Assembly: GCA_003663325.1 (NCBI GenBank)
Contig: QMZT01000003.1
Location: forward strand, 1-47,570
Reading direction: 5' to 3'
Source: Candidatus Aenigmatarchaeota archaeon
GTDB lineage: Archaea; Aenigmatarchaeota; Aenigmatarchaeia; QMZP01; QMZT01
Length of the DNA stretch: 47,570 nucleotides
Positions within the stretch are counted from its first letter, which is position 1. Each line of letters begins with the position of its first letter. This document shows positions 32,717-41,506 of this stretch, piece after piece. The position numbers and the translations under genes were made by a program. A model generated the notes under the pieces. It was given only the letters and a program-made list of their open reading frames with translations. It was not told where the DNA came from and searched no databases.

Positions 32717-34942
32717 CTAAGGTCTTAAATATTTCACACATGCAAGCTGACCAAAGCTTATACCACCATCCCCACATGGCACGTGTTTATTTCTATATAC
32801 ATTCCCTAACTCCCTCTCCAGTGTTTTACTTATTATTTCATTGTAAGCAACACCACCACTAAAGCATACCTCCATGCCAAATCTTTTTGCTATCTTTGCA
32901 AGCCCCTTTCCTATTGCATAATGTACGGACAGCGCAATATCGCTTACAGGCTCATCTAAATGCTCCATAATACCCTTGAATATCTCTGTCGTACTTAGCA
33001 CATAACATCCGTTTATTTCCTTAACCTTAACAGGTAGCTCCAAATCCCTTTTCCCCTTTAAAGCTATACTTTCAAGCTTCATTGCAGGTTCTCCTTCATA
33101 GCTTCTCCTTTTACATATGCCAAGAAATGCTGAAACAGCATCCAAAAACCTTCCACAACTTGTAGTTTCTACTATGTTAAATTTATTTTCCAGTTGTCTT
33201 AACCACACACCAACATGGCTTTCCTCGCTTTCCTTAATCAGCTTTGCGATCTCTTCTTCATTCAAAAACTTGCTCATTATGGCAACACTAAGCCTTAGCG
33301 GTTCCTTTGTTGCGTAATCCCCGCCAATCATGGCTTGTGTTTCAAGCATGCCAACCCTTTCTAACCTGCCATTTTTGTATAAAAACACCTCCCCTCCCCA
33401 TGCTTTTCCATCACTTCCGTAGCCAAACCCATCGCACACAATGCCAACTCCCTTTTCTAGATTGTTTTCTTGCATGCAAGAAAAGAAATGGGCGATGTGG
33501 TGTTGCTGCCTCAAGAGAACGGCATTAAACCTTTTTGCAAGTTTTGATGCAAGGTTTGATGTGTTAAATCTTGGGTGCAAATCGCATACAACATACTTAA
33601 TACTCTTTATCTTTAGCATATCAAGGAACTTCATCACCTCTTTCTCAAGCCCATCCAGCGCATTGATACTTTCAATATCCCCATTGTATGAGGATATGTA
33701 AGCTTTACCAGCCTTATATATACAAAATGTATTTGAGTAGTCTGAGCCCATGCAGATTATCGCATGCTTTCCAGCATCTATTTTCAATGGGAGCGGAACG
33801 AATCCTCTTGCCCTTCTTATAAAACTAACCTTTCTATTAACTACTCTTATAACAGAGTCATCACATCTGTTAGCTATATCTCTATCATGTATTAAAAAGC
33901 AATCAACAATATCTTTAAGCTCGGTCAGAGCTTTTTTATCATCTATTATTGTTGGCTCTCCAGATAGGTTTGCAGATGTCATTATAACAGGCTCCTTTAT
34001 ATAATCAAAAAGAAGATAATGCATACCCGTGTATGGTAAAAAAACACCGACATTGTGCAGGCCGGGTGCAACAAATTTAGAAAGATTATAGTGCTCGGAT
34101 TTCCTTAAAAGAACTATTGGTCTTGCATAGCTTTCAAGCAAACCCTTTTCTTTTTTACTAATTACACAAAATCTCTTTGCCATTTCAACATCCCTTACCA
34201 TAACTGCAAATGGCTTATTGGCTCTCATTTTCCCCTTTCTCAATCTCTTAACTGCGCTATCTGAGGTTGCAAGACATGCAAGATGCCATCCACCTACACC
34301 TTTCATAGCAATTATTCCCCCTTTTTTAATAATTTTTGCTGCAATTTCGATGCAATTGCCTGCTATTTTATTATTTGTACAGATAAGCGCAAGCCTAGGC
34401 CCACATTCATAGCACGCTATGGTTTGTGCATGATAACGCCTATTCGCTATGGTGCTGTATTCTTCCTCGCATCTCCTGCACATCCCGAACTTGCCCATGG
34501 TTGTATTCTCCCTATCATAGGGTAGGTTTTTAATTATACTAAACCTTGGTCCACAATTGGTACATGTTATAAACCAATACCTATACCTCCTGTTCTCTCT
34601 GCTATAAAGCTCTTTTATGCATTCCTTGCATATAGCTATATCTGGCGGTATAGTTATGTCTGCATGGCCGTGCTCTGTACTCTTTTCTATCTTAAATCCC
34701 CTGCACTTTTTTGCTCTTGTTGCCTTTATTTGAATAGATTCTATGTGAAAGGGTTCTGGGAGAGCTTTAATATCACTTATGAAAGCCTTTAGCTCTTCTC
34801 CTTTTCCACATGCCAGAATCTCAATACCTTGCGGTGTATTCCTAACATACCCCTTTATATTATTTTTTACCGCTATCCTATGTATAGAAGGTCTTATACC
34901 CAGCCCCTGCACTATCCCTCTTATCAGAATAATCCTTTGCAT
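32717..34942 (-). CDS. hypF: Carbamoyltransferase HypF (hydrogenase maturation)
   Basis: 741 residues with all HypF modules. The acylphosphatase domain (GIVQGLGIRPSIHRIA; Arg and the later Asn in GYVRNTPQG kept) is at 1-90. The double zinc finger with four CxxC (CKEC, CTNCGPRF, CRRC, CYECGPRL) spans about 105-185. The YrdC-like domain with GGIIAMKGVGGWHLACLA is at 190-380, and the Kae1/TobZ-like carbamoyltransferase domain with QQHHIAHFFSC and CDGFGYGSDGKAWGGE ends the protein. It makes the thiocarbamate on HypE that becomes the CN ligand of [NiFe] hydrogenase. No other hyp or hydrogenase gene is in the window. Confidence 0.95.
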   Translation of the reverse strand: MQRIILIRGIVQGLGIRPSIHRIAVKNNIKGYVRNTPQGIEILACGKGEELKAFISDIKALPEPFHIESIQIKATRAKKCRGFKIEKSTEHGHADITIPPDIAICKECIKELYSRENRRYRYWFITCTNCGPRFSIIKNLPYDRENTTMGKFGMCRRCEEEYSTIANRRYHAQTIACYECGPRLALICTNNKIAGNCIEIAAKIIKKGGIIAMKGVGGWHLACLATSDSAVKRLRKGKMRANKPFAVMVRDVEMAKRFCVISKKEKGLLESYARPIVLLRKSEHYNLSKFVAPGLHNVGVFLPYTGMHYLLFDYIKEPVIMTSANLSGEPTIIDDKKALTELKDIVDCFLIHDRDIANRCDDSVIRVVNRKVSFIRRARGFVPLPLKIDAGKHAIICMGSDYSNTFCIYKAGKAYISSYNGDIESINALDGLEKEVMKFLDMLKIKSIKYVVCDLHPRFNTSNLASKLAKRFNAVLLRQQHHIAHFFSCMQENNLEKGVGIVCDGFGYGSDGKAWGGEVFLYKNGRLERVGMLETQAMIGGDYATKEPLRLSVAIMSKFLNEEEIAKLIKESEESHVGVWLRQLENKFNIVETTSCGRFLDAVSAFLGICKRRSYEGEPAMKLESIALKGKRDLELPVKVKEINGCYVLSTTEIFKGIMEHLDEPVSDIALSVHYAIGKGLAKIAKRFGMEVCFSGGVAYNEIISKTLERELGNVYRNKHVPCGDGGISFGQLACVKYLRP

Positions 34943-34949
34943 ATAAAAG

Positions 34950-34990
34950 TTTTTATATTTTTTAAGCTAATAATACTCATTCAGAGAGGT
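34950..34990 (+). promoter_or_regulatory. Promoter and ribosome site of eL44-eS27
   Basis: TTTTTATATTTTTTAAG (34950-34966) is the TATA-rich block between divergent hypF and eL44. GAGAGGT (34984-34990) is the ribosome site 7 nt before the ATG at 34998. Confidence 0.5.
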
Positions 34991-34997
34991 AGATATT

Positions 34998-35282
34998 ATG
35001 AAGTTTCCAAAGGAGGTAAATACATACTGCCCGTATTGCAGAAAGCACACCATGCATGTAGTTAAACAAATAAAGAAAAAGGCTAGAGGCTCTGCGCATC
35101 CCATGAGCCAAGCAAACAGGCGCTTTGAAAGAAAGCTCAAAGGTTATGGTTCATTTCCAAGACCAAATCCAAAAGGCGAGGGGAAGCCAACAAAGAAGGT
35201 GGATTTGAGATTTACGTGCAAAGAATGCGGGAAGAAGCATGCAAAAACAGGATTTAGGGTTAAAAAATTTGAGCTGGTGTGA
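34998..35282 (+). CDS. rpl44e: 50S ribosomal protein eL44
   Basis: 94 residues, family length. Zinc-binding [11 protein letters not shown] at the N-terminus and [14 protein letters not shown] at the C-terminus give the CxxC-x(n)-CxxC set. The centre has the typical [21 protein letters not shown] and [22 protein letters not shown]. It lies at the E-site of the large subunit. Its stop is 3 nt before the eS27 ATG, the conserved archaeal eL44-eS27 pair. Confidence 0.97.
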   Translation: MKFPKEVNTYCPYCRKHTMHVVKQIKKKARGSAHPMSQANRRFERKLKGYGSFPRPNPKGEGKPTKKVDLRFTCKECGKKHAKTGFRVKKFELV

Positions 35283-35285
35283 GCT

Positions 35286-35462
35286 ATGGTGTCAAGGTTT
35301 ATAAAAGTAAGATGTAAGAGGTGTAAGAACGAGCAGATAGTGTTTGAAAAGCCCGCAATGAATGTTAAGTGCTTGGTATGTGATGGTGAGCTTATTAAAT
35401 CAACCGGCGGGAAAGGCAAGCTCACAGAACATGCCGAAATAGTCGCAATTGTCCAAGGTTAA
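35286..35462 (+). CDS. rps27e: 30S ribosomal protein eS27
   Basis: A short gene of 58 residues starting MVSRFIKVRCKRCKNEQIVF. A four-Cys zinc ribbon is made of RCKRC and KCLVC with the expected spacing, and it ends GGKGKLTEHAEIVAIVQ. This matches archaeal S27e in length and sequence. It begins 3 nt after the eL44 stop. It is easily missed because of its size. Confidence 0.95.
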   Translation: MVSRFIKVRCKRCKNEQIVFEKPAMNVKCLVCDGELIKSTGGKGKLTEHAEIVAIVQG

Positions 35463-35508
35463 TTTTCGATTTTGCTCATAGTCACTGTTTCGTATATTGT
35501 AACCAAGA

Positions 35509-35519
35509 TTTATATATGG
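35509..35519 (+). promoter_or_regulatory. TATA-like box for the thioredoxin-CcdA gene
   Basis: TTTATATATGG lies 20-30 nt before an in-frame ATG at 35539. This supports 35539 over the upstream ATG at 35530 if the mRNA is leaderless. Confidence 0.45.
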
Positions 35520-35529
35520 TTTCATATTA

Positions 35530-36978
35530 ATGATATTTATGAGAGCGGGAAATGTCCTATTGGTGCTGATAGTATTTGCGTTGCTGTGTTTTCCTGTGAG
35601 GGCTGCGGAGACCACATGCATTGTCTATTTTACTGGAATAGGATGTCCTCACTGTGCAAAGACAGACCCTGTTATATTCGAGCAAATTCTGAAGGAATAT
35701 CCCGATGTTGTTGTCATAGAATACGAGATATACCAGAGCAGAGAAAATGCTCCGTTAATGAGCGAATACAACACCCACTATAACTCCGGCTTTGGGATTC
35801 CCCTCGTTATATTCAATAAAGGTGAACACATAATAGGTGACATTCCGATACTTCAGAATATAAGAAGTAAAATAGAGTCGATGAAGGGAAATCCGTGCCC
35901 GCTCATAGACGGTTCCTCGATCCCTTTTGAGAGCCTTGATATAACCTCTCTTCCGGGAAGGCCAAAGATATGGAAGGGTGAAAGGGTTATAACACTTGTA
36001 GGAGAAAAAAACCTGAACGATATCATGGTGAAGGGACTTTTGGAAAACAATCTTTCCGAGGTCTTTGCGAACACGGAATTCGAGACCATAGAGCCCGAGG
36101 ATGTTGCCCTTTCTGGCAAGAGCCTGAAATTCGATAATGCAGTAAAGATAGATGGCTGGGTTATTCAGTGGAATGGAAATCCCCTGGAACATGCAGATAC
36201 CAGTACAGAGCAGGAACCGGAGGAGAATCAAACCAAAGAACAGATAGATGAGCATCAAAACCAGAGAGGTAGTGAGCCTATTCAAGACCTGACCATAGCA
36301 AAGATACTCTCCTTGGCTGTTGTGGATTCAATCAACCCGTGTGCTATAGCCGTTTTAACGCTGATGTTAATAGCGATAATGACATACTCTCCGGAGAGGA
36401 AAAGAAACGTTCTCCTTGCAGGCATATCCTTTATCACATCGGTCTACATAATCTATATGTTTTACGGGCTTGTGATAATAAGATTTTTCCAGATAATTCA
36501 GGCCCTCACCTCTGTAAGGCTTCTCCTTTACAAGGTTCTGGGTATAGCTGCGATAATCCTCGGCGTGCTCAACATAAAGGACTTCCTCAGATACAAACCC
36601 GGGGGTATCCTGACAGAAATGCCATTGAGCCTCAGACCCAAGGTTAAAAAAATAATAAGCGGTGTTACAAGCCCCAGAGGGGCTTTTGCTGTGGGGGCAT
36701 TTGTCAGCGTTTTCCTTCTGCCCTGCACAATCGGTCCATATATCATAGCAGGGGGAATACTCTCAGCAATTGAGCTTCTGAAGACCATTCCATGGTTGCT
36801 AATTTATAATATCATCTTTGTGTTCCCCATGGTTTGCATCACCTTTCTGGTCTATGCTGGAATCTCAACGGTGGAAAATGTTTCTGAGTGGAAGGAAAAA
36901 AACATAAAAAAACTCCACCTCATAGCTGGCTTTATAATGTTTTTACTCGGGATAGCAATGGTTTTCGGGCTTGTTTGA
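35530..36978 (+). CDS. Thioredoxin-like domain fused to CcdA/DsbD-type membrane domain
   Basis: 482 residues (479 if started at 35539). A signal peptide or span covers residues 8-26. An extracytoplasmic thioredoxin-like domain follows, with the redox motif GIGCPHCAKTDP (CxxC at 39-42) and a cis-Pro-like GIPLVIF, then a Glu/Gln-rich linker at about 225-255. The six-span CcdA/DsbD domain has its two redox Cys in SINPCAIAVL (about 270) and LLPCTIGPY (about 399). It would move electrons from cytoplasmic thioredoxin to secreted disulfides. The DNA is visibly more GC-rich, with many CTC/CTG and CCC/CCG codons, than its neighbours, suggesting transfer from another archaeon. Confidence 0.9.
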   Translation: MIFMRAGNVLLVLIVFALLCFPVRAAETTCIVYFTGIGCPHCAKTDPVIFEQILKEYPDVVVIEYEIYQSRENAPLMSEYNTHYNSGFGIPLVIFNKGEHIIGDIPILQNIRSKIESMKGNPCPLIDGSSIPFESLDITSLPGRPKIWKGERVITLVGEKNLNDIMVKGLLENNLSEVFANTEFETIEPEDVALSGKSLKFDNAVKIDGWVIQWNGNPLEHADTSTEQEPEENQTKEQIDEHQNQRGSEPIQDLTIAKILSLAVVDSINPCAIAVLTLMLIAIMTYSPERKRNVLLAGISFITSVYIIYMFYGLVIIRFFQIIQALTSVRLLLYKVLGIAAIILGVLNIKDFLRYKPGGILTEMPLSLRPKVKKIISGVTSPRGAFAVGAFVSVFLLPCTIGPYIIAGGILSAIELLKTIPWLLIYNIIFVFPMVCITFLVYAGISTVENVSEWKEKNIKKLHLIAGFIMFLLGIAMVFGLV

Positions 36979-37009
36979 GTTCATGTCCAATTATGGTGGT
37001 AAATCTTAA

Positions 37010-37882
37010 TTAATCTTTAAAAATAGTTATATAATCAAATTGTTCCACGAGCTCTCTAATTGCTCTTGCATTCTTTTTTAGGTATTGCTTATAACCTTTA
37101 CTTAGCCATTTTTCATTCCCGAAGGTTGTGAAAAATTCCTCTAAGCTGTATATCTTTGAAAATTTATGTTTATCCATGCCACTATTTTTGTAAAGCTCAA
37201 CAAGCTCGGCTTGCGTTACGGGGGAGACAAATCTTAGCTTGGTATTGATTCCTAACAATTTTGCTATTTTACCCCTCTCATATCTTGTATTGTTTTTTCT
37301 CAGCACACGCTCAATCTCATCAAAATCTATAGTATATTCCTCATGACCAAATACGCTTATTCTCTTTGCCTTGCCTCCAACCTCTATAAAAACAGCCTTT
37401 CCGTTTTTCCTTAACAGCCTGATACATTCCCTTATTGCCTTGATTGCGCCATCATTTATCATTTTTCCATTAACTCTCTTTATGGGCAAATCAGCAAGCA
37501 CCTCATTACATATAATAAGATCTATACTTCCCTTTTTGAACGGTAATAGCATAGCATCCCCAATCACACTCATGCCATTTACCCTTTTCTTAACATGCTT
37601 TATTAGGTCTTTTGATATATCCAAGAATACATAGTGTTTCACTTTACCTTGGGCATGTTCCATAAACTTTATTGCAAGGTCTCCCAAACCTGGACCTATT
37701 TCAAGGACATAGTCCGTGTTGTTTTTTACTACAGCTCTTGCAATAGCCGCTCCATATGGTAAGCCAGCCTCTATAAATTCATTTCTATCTCTTAAAAGAT
37801 GTGAAAGAGTAAGCTCATCGAGCATAAAATATCTTGCCTTCTTGCCGTATTTGTAAAACTCTCTGGTTGCATGCTCTTTCAT
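37010..37882 (-). CDS. SAM-dependent class I methyltransferase
   Basis: 290 residues. Motif I YVLEIGPGLGDLAIKF near residue 60, the acidic end of strand 2 in VFLDISKD, GDAMLLPFKKGSIDLIICNEVLADL (motifs III-IV) and AIKAIRECIRLLRKNGKAVFIEVGG form the Rossmann-type core. An N-terminal helical part (KYGKKARYFMLDEL) and a C-terminal helical extension of about 100 residues do not match a named subfamily I know. It starts 12 nt downstream of the RHS gene on the same strand, so it may be co-transcribed. The substrate is unknown. Confidence 0.8.
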   Translation of the reverse strand: MKEHATREFYKYGKKARYFMLDELTLSHLLRDRNEFIEAGLPYGAAIARAVVKNNTDYVLEIGPGLGDLAIKFMEHAQGKVKHYVFLDISKDLIKHVKKRVNGMSVIGDAMLLPFKKGSIDLIICNEVLADLPIKRVNGKMINDGAIKAIRECIRLLRKNGKAVFIEVGGKAKRISVFGHEEYTIDFDEIERVLRKNNTRYERGKIAKLLGINTKLRFVSPVTQAELVELYKNSGMDKHKFSKIYSLEEFFTTFGNEKWLSKGYKQYLKKNARAIRELVEQFDYITIFKD

Positions 37883-37894
37883 ATTTACTCTATC

Positions 37895-40800
37895 TTATAA
37901 ATAATTTTCTTTGCACTTCCCTGCTATATAAAGGTTGCCATTGCTATCTATATATGCAACAACCTCCCCCTCTCTATTTTCTATTATAAAGTTCCCTCTT
38001 CTTGCTTTTGCAGCGGCTAGAGCAGCTTTATTGATGTTTGTTTGGAGACTCCCGCTCAAGTATACATTCCCTGAGCTATCAACCAATGCAACACTCCTGC
38101 CCATTTCATCTTCTATAACGAAATCATTGCCATCGGCAGCAGGCATGATTGGTTGGTGTTCATTTACATTACCTTTTATGAACATATTCCCAATATTATC
38201 TATTATAAAGATAGTATCTCCGTTTTCATTCTCTATACCGAAATATGGTGGTTGTATCTCTATGGGGATTGATGGTGATTGTGTGGCATACGTTGCTAAG
38301 CTATAATCAAACTTTTCCACCATTCCAGAGCCGTGGAAGTAGATGGTTGCGTTGTTATCAAACTCCATTGCAACGAGCCTGCCTTCATAATTATATAGAT
38401 ATCTTGCAACCTTCCCGTTAGGCAGTACAACCTTCTTTAGCTTGCCAGCCTCATCATAAAAGTAGTACGTTACTCCCCCAGTACTTTTATCCTTCCTTCT
38501 TATCATATTTCCAGCCTTATCATATTCATAGATATATCTGGCATCTTCAGCGAGCCTGCTCGTTTCCCCCTTGCTCCCAGGCATGCTTACGCTCCCATCT
38601 GTGTTGTAATATCTGTATTCCTGTGTTTGCTCCCCGATCACATACCTTAATCTATTGCCTGTTTTATCGTATTCGTAACTTATATCCCCAATCCCAAGAT
38701 AGTACCCGTTGTTCTCTACCGATACCAGTCTATTGTACGGGTCATAGACGAGATTCATATCTTGTCCAGGTCCCACCGAAATCCTTTTCACATTCCCATT
38801 CTTATAGTACTCATAATATTCATTGAAAACCTTATTGCCAGAGGGATTAACACTTTCTACGGATTTTATCCAACCCCTTGGGTAGTATTCATAACTCGTT
38901 ACCACACCGTTCCCCATTGTAATCTTTTTGAACGCATTCGTTGGTGTATATTCAAAGGCTGCTATCGGCACAAAACGGATAAATACCGAATTAACCTGCA
39001 TCTTATCGTTTATTCCAAATTGTATGTACCTTCCGCTTGGATACCTAATAGCTATTATATTATCCCCAAAATCATAGAAATATTCCACATCAAATATGTT
39101 ATTTTCAAACTCCGTCATATTTACATAGTAAAGCTGTACATCATCAAGATAAAGCTCACCGCCACTAGCCCCTGTACCAATATACAATTCCATTTTTACA
39201 GCATTATCTGGAGCCTTAAATACATAATAGTATCTTTCATACCTTGCTGTGGTAGAGGTACTACCGGAATAGAAGCAGTTACCACCACAGCCATCACTCC
39301 AGCTATAGCCCAAGCTATCTATACTAACGCTGGCAGGCTGTATCAAGTTACCATCTTTATCATAAAACTTTAAGGCAATCCCTAAATCTGAATTGGCAGG
39401 GGATTTCGCATACGCTGATACAGCGTAGATTTCATTTCCATAAATTGGCAGTGTTTGCATAATGTATTCATAAGGTGAAGCATCAGTTATTTTGAGGGCT
39501 TTGTCTCCAGAATGAGCATCGCTGGTATAGCTTACACTACCGAAAGTTGTCCACATCCACCCCTCTTTCTCAAATCCACCATTGATCACAAAGCTTTTTC
39601 TAACAAGCTGTACCTCATCTATATACAACTCCTCATTGCCACCAGCATTTCCTATACCTATCCCAATCTCCACCGTTTTTGCTCCTGTTGGGGCCCTGAA
39701 GAAAAATAGATAGGGTTTGTAAATCTCCGCAGTCTTTATATTGCCAGAGTAAAAGCAGCCTCCACCACAACCAACACTCCAAACACTTTGGAACGCATCT
39801 ATTGCATTATCTGAAGGTGTTATTCTCCTTTCATTGCTATCATAAAATGTTAATGTAACACCAAGATTTGATGAGGTTGGTGACTTTGCGTATAAAGATA
39901 AAAGATAGACCTCATTCTCCTCAATGGGAAGCAGTTGATAGATGTATACATATTCCTCCCCCTCTTTTACAGAAATACTTACAGCCTTACCACCAGAGTG
40001 TGAATCTGTTACGATGCTTGCCTGAGTTGGCATATTCCATAACCACTTACCTCTTTCAAACCCACCATTCAATATGAGGTTTCTTCCTCTTATAGCACTT
40101 ATCTTCTTCTTTATCCTTCCCCTTATATCATACTCTATTCTCGTTGCCCCAGATTCATCGCGCACCTCACAAAGCCTGCCCTTGCCATTCTTACATTCCT
40201 CCCCATTTGCATACGTATCGTAGAAGTATGTAGTATCGAATGATCTCGGATAATCAATCTTTTTTATCCTGTTAGCTCTGTCATAGTAATACACCACCTT
40301 ATCTCCATTTGCATTTGTTATACTTTTCCTTAGATCATTCCTATAGTACTCATACTCTATTGTTCCAAGATCAGGATCACTAACGTTTTTTACCTTCCCA
40401 GATGGATCATAGCTGAGCTTGGTTACCCTCCCTTCCGCATCCCTGAATTCCTCTATCTGGCCAAGCACATTGTATTTGTATGTGGTTACCGCCTCAAACC
40501 TATTACCACCACAGCTCTGCCCAGGATCCACTATTTTACCAGCAAGCGAACAGCTATCAGGACATACGCAAGCCTCGCTTCCCTTATTTTCACCGCAAGT
40601 TGCGCATTGATCAGTAACAGGAAGAAAACCCGGTATTTCACGAAACATGACATATTTTTTCTTGCACCCAAGAGCTATGCAACCATCTATATCATAGCAT
40701 GTATCAATACAATCCTCAAGAAAACTTTTTATTCCATCCCCTGAGATTATGATTTTGCCTAGTATTTCGCTCTCAAAACATTTTTTACTACATTTTGCAG

Positions 40801-41506
40801 GAGCAGAGGCAACACAGAAAGGATCACATTTTTTAAATAGACTGCTATAATATGGATCACACTCATGCCTCCCACAGTAACAGGGTTCGGTTTCACAGTC
40901 CTCATAATAGCAAGAATAACGGCAAATATCATACATACAGTTATCAAAACAATTCTTCGCATCTGATCCAAAACTCTTTCTTTCATGCAAAATATTAGAT
41001 TTACTGTAAAGAGTAGTTGTTTTAACATTCTTTATCCTTATTCTTGGATATCTTGGATACTCTCCACAAATATATGAAAATGTCATATTTGTGGGTTCTA
41101 CTTGCAATAAAGAGAGGTATTCATAAGGTTTTAATTCACCCTCACCGGTGAATCCACCGATACTATAGTTACACAACAACTTGAACATTACATTCTTTAT
41201 AACTGTCGATATTTTACCACATCCAATAGAATCGCATTGAATATCTGAGCTTAGGCAATCCTCAGGACAATTTTGTGTATTTTCATCTTTATCTTCTTCG
41301 CACAAACCATTTCCACAATGGTGAAGACATTCACAATTTACTCCAGACTTATGTACCTCGTACCCTTCTGGGCAGGTATAATCTGGGTATGAGCCTTCAC
41401 ATTTCAACACCTCTGGATATTCTGCTGTCTCGGCAGAAAGAGCCGAGTATGAAAACAACACCAAAAATACTATTACTATTCCCATCGTTAGCTTTATTCT
41501 TTCCAT
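37895..41506 (-). CDS. Secreted YD/RHS-repeat protein with Cys-rich head, CBM-like domains and terminal repeats
   Basis: 1203 residues. A signal peptide (MGIVIVFLVLFSYSALSA) is followed by a Cys-rich region at about 33-330 with CGNGLCEEDKDENTQNC and YYEDCETEPCYCG. RHS/YD repeats at about 339-475 (YNVLGQIEEFRDAEGRVTKL) precede two carbohydrate-binding-like beta sandwiches at about 477-635 and 639-790, each starting NGGFE. A second RHS block spans about 800-1080. The C-terminus has three repeats of the form F-I-x-x-E-x-G...ID-x-x-GN-x-[FY]-[IL]-x-G (1091-1195). No canonical RHS core or toxin domain is seen. A GTGGAGGAAGGAAG ribosome site sits inside the previous gene. Confidence 0.88.
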   Translation of the reverse strand: MERIKLTMGIVIVFLVLFSYSALSAETAEYPEVLKCEGSYPDYTCPEGYEVHKSGVNCECLHHCGNGLCEEDKDENTQNCPEDCLSSDIQCDSIGCGKISTVIKNVMFKLLCNYSIGGFTGEGELKPYEYLSLLQVEPTNMTFSYICGEYPRYPRIRIKNVKTTTLYSKSNILHERKSFGSDAKNCFDNCMYDICRYSCYYEDCETEPCYCGRHECDPYYSSLFKKCDPFCVASAPAKCSKKCFESEILGKIIISGDGIKSFLEDCIDTCYDIDGCIALGCKKKYVMFREIPGFLPVTDQCATCGENKGSEACVCPDSCSLAGKIVDPGQSCGGNRFEAVTTYKYNVLGQIEEFRDAEGRVTKLSYDPSGKVKNVSDPDLGTIEYEYYRNDLRKSITNANGDKVVYYYDRANRIKKIDYPRSFDTTYFYDTYANGEECKNGKGRLCEVRDESGATRIEYDIRGRIKKKISAIRGRNLILNGGFERGKWLWNMPTQASIVTDSHSGGKAVSISVKEGEEYVYIYQLLPIEENEVYLLSLYAKSPTSSNLGVTLTFYDSNERRITPSDNAIDAFQSVWSVGCGGGCFYSGNIKTAEIYKPYLFFFRAPTGAKTVEIGIGIGNAGGNEELYIDEVQLVRKSFVINGGFEKEGWMWTTFGSVSYTSDAHSGDKALKITDASPYEYIMQTLPIYGNEIYAVSAYAKSPANSDLGIALKFYDKDGNLIQPASVSIDSLGYSWSDGCGGNCFYSGSTSTTARYERYYYVFKAPDNAVKMELYIGTGASGGELYLDDVQLYYVNMTEFENNIFDVEYFYDFGDNIIAIRYPSGRYIQFGINDKMQVNSVFIRFVPIAAFEYTPTNAFKKITMGNGVVTSYEYYPRGWIKSVESVNPSGNKVFNEYYEYYKNGNVKRISVGPGQDMNLVYDPYNRLVSVENNGYYLGIGDISYEYDKTGNRLRYVIGEQTQEYRYYNTDGSVSMPGSKGETSRLAEDARYIYEYDKAGNMIRRKDKSTGGVTYYFYDEAGKLKKVVLPNGKVARYLYNYEGRLVAMEFDNNATIYFHGSGMVEKFDYSLATYATQSPSIPIEIQPPYFGIENENGDTIFIIDNIGNMFIKGNVNEHQPIMPAADGNDFVIEDEMGRSVALVDSSGNVYLSGSLQTNINKAALAAAKARRGNFIIENREGEVVAYIDSNGNLYIAGKCKENYL
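39130..40078 (-). repeat. Tandem duplication encoding two CBM-like modules
   Basis: Two adjacent segments of about 470 nt encode parallel sequences. NGGFERGKWLWNMPT corresponds to NGGFEKEGWMWTTFG, SVGCGGGCFYSGNIKT to SDGCGGNCFYSGSTST, and GNEELYIDEVQLV to GGELYLDDVQLYY. Similarity is also visible in the DNA, which points to a fairly recent duplication inside the gene. The modules share the shape of the CBM4_9-like carbohydrate-binding sandwich. Confidence 0.7.

Noticed and set aside
32703-32777. Longer start for the deoxyribosyltransferase-like gene
   Set aside because: It overlaps the hypF coding end and adds 25 residues with no fold. The ATG at 32702 begins the family's first strand.
38762-39373. 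Rightward 203-codon frame opposite the RHS gene
   Set aside because: It lies wholly antisense to the CBM-like and RHS coding sequence, its composition is unlike a protein, and it is explained by the codon pattern of the real gene.
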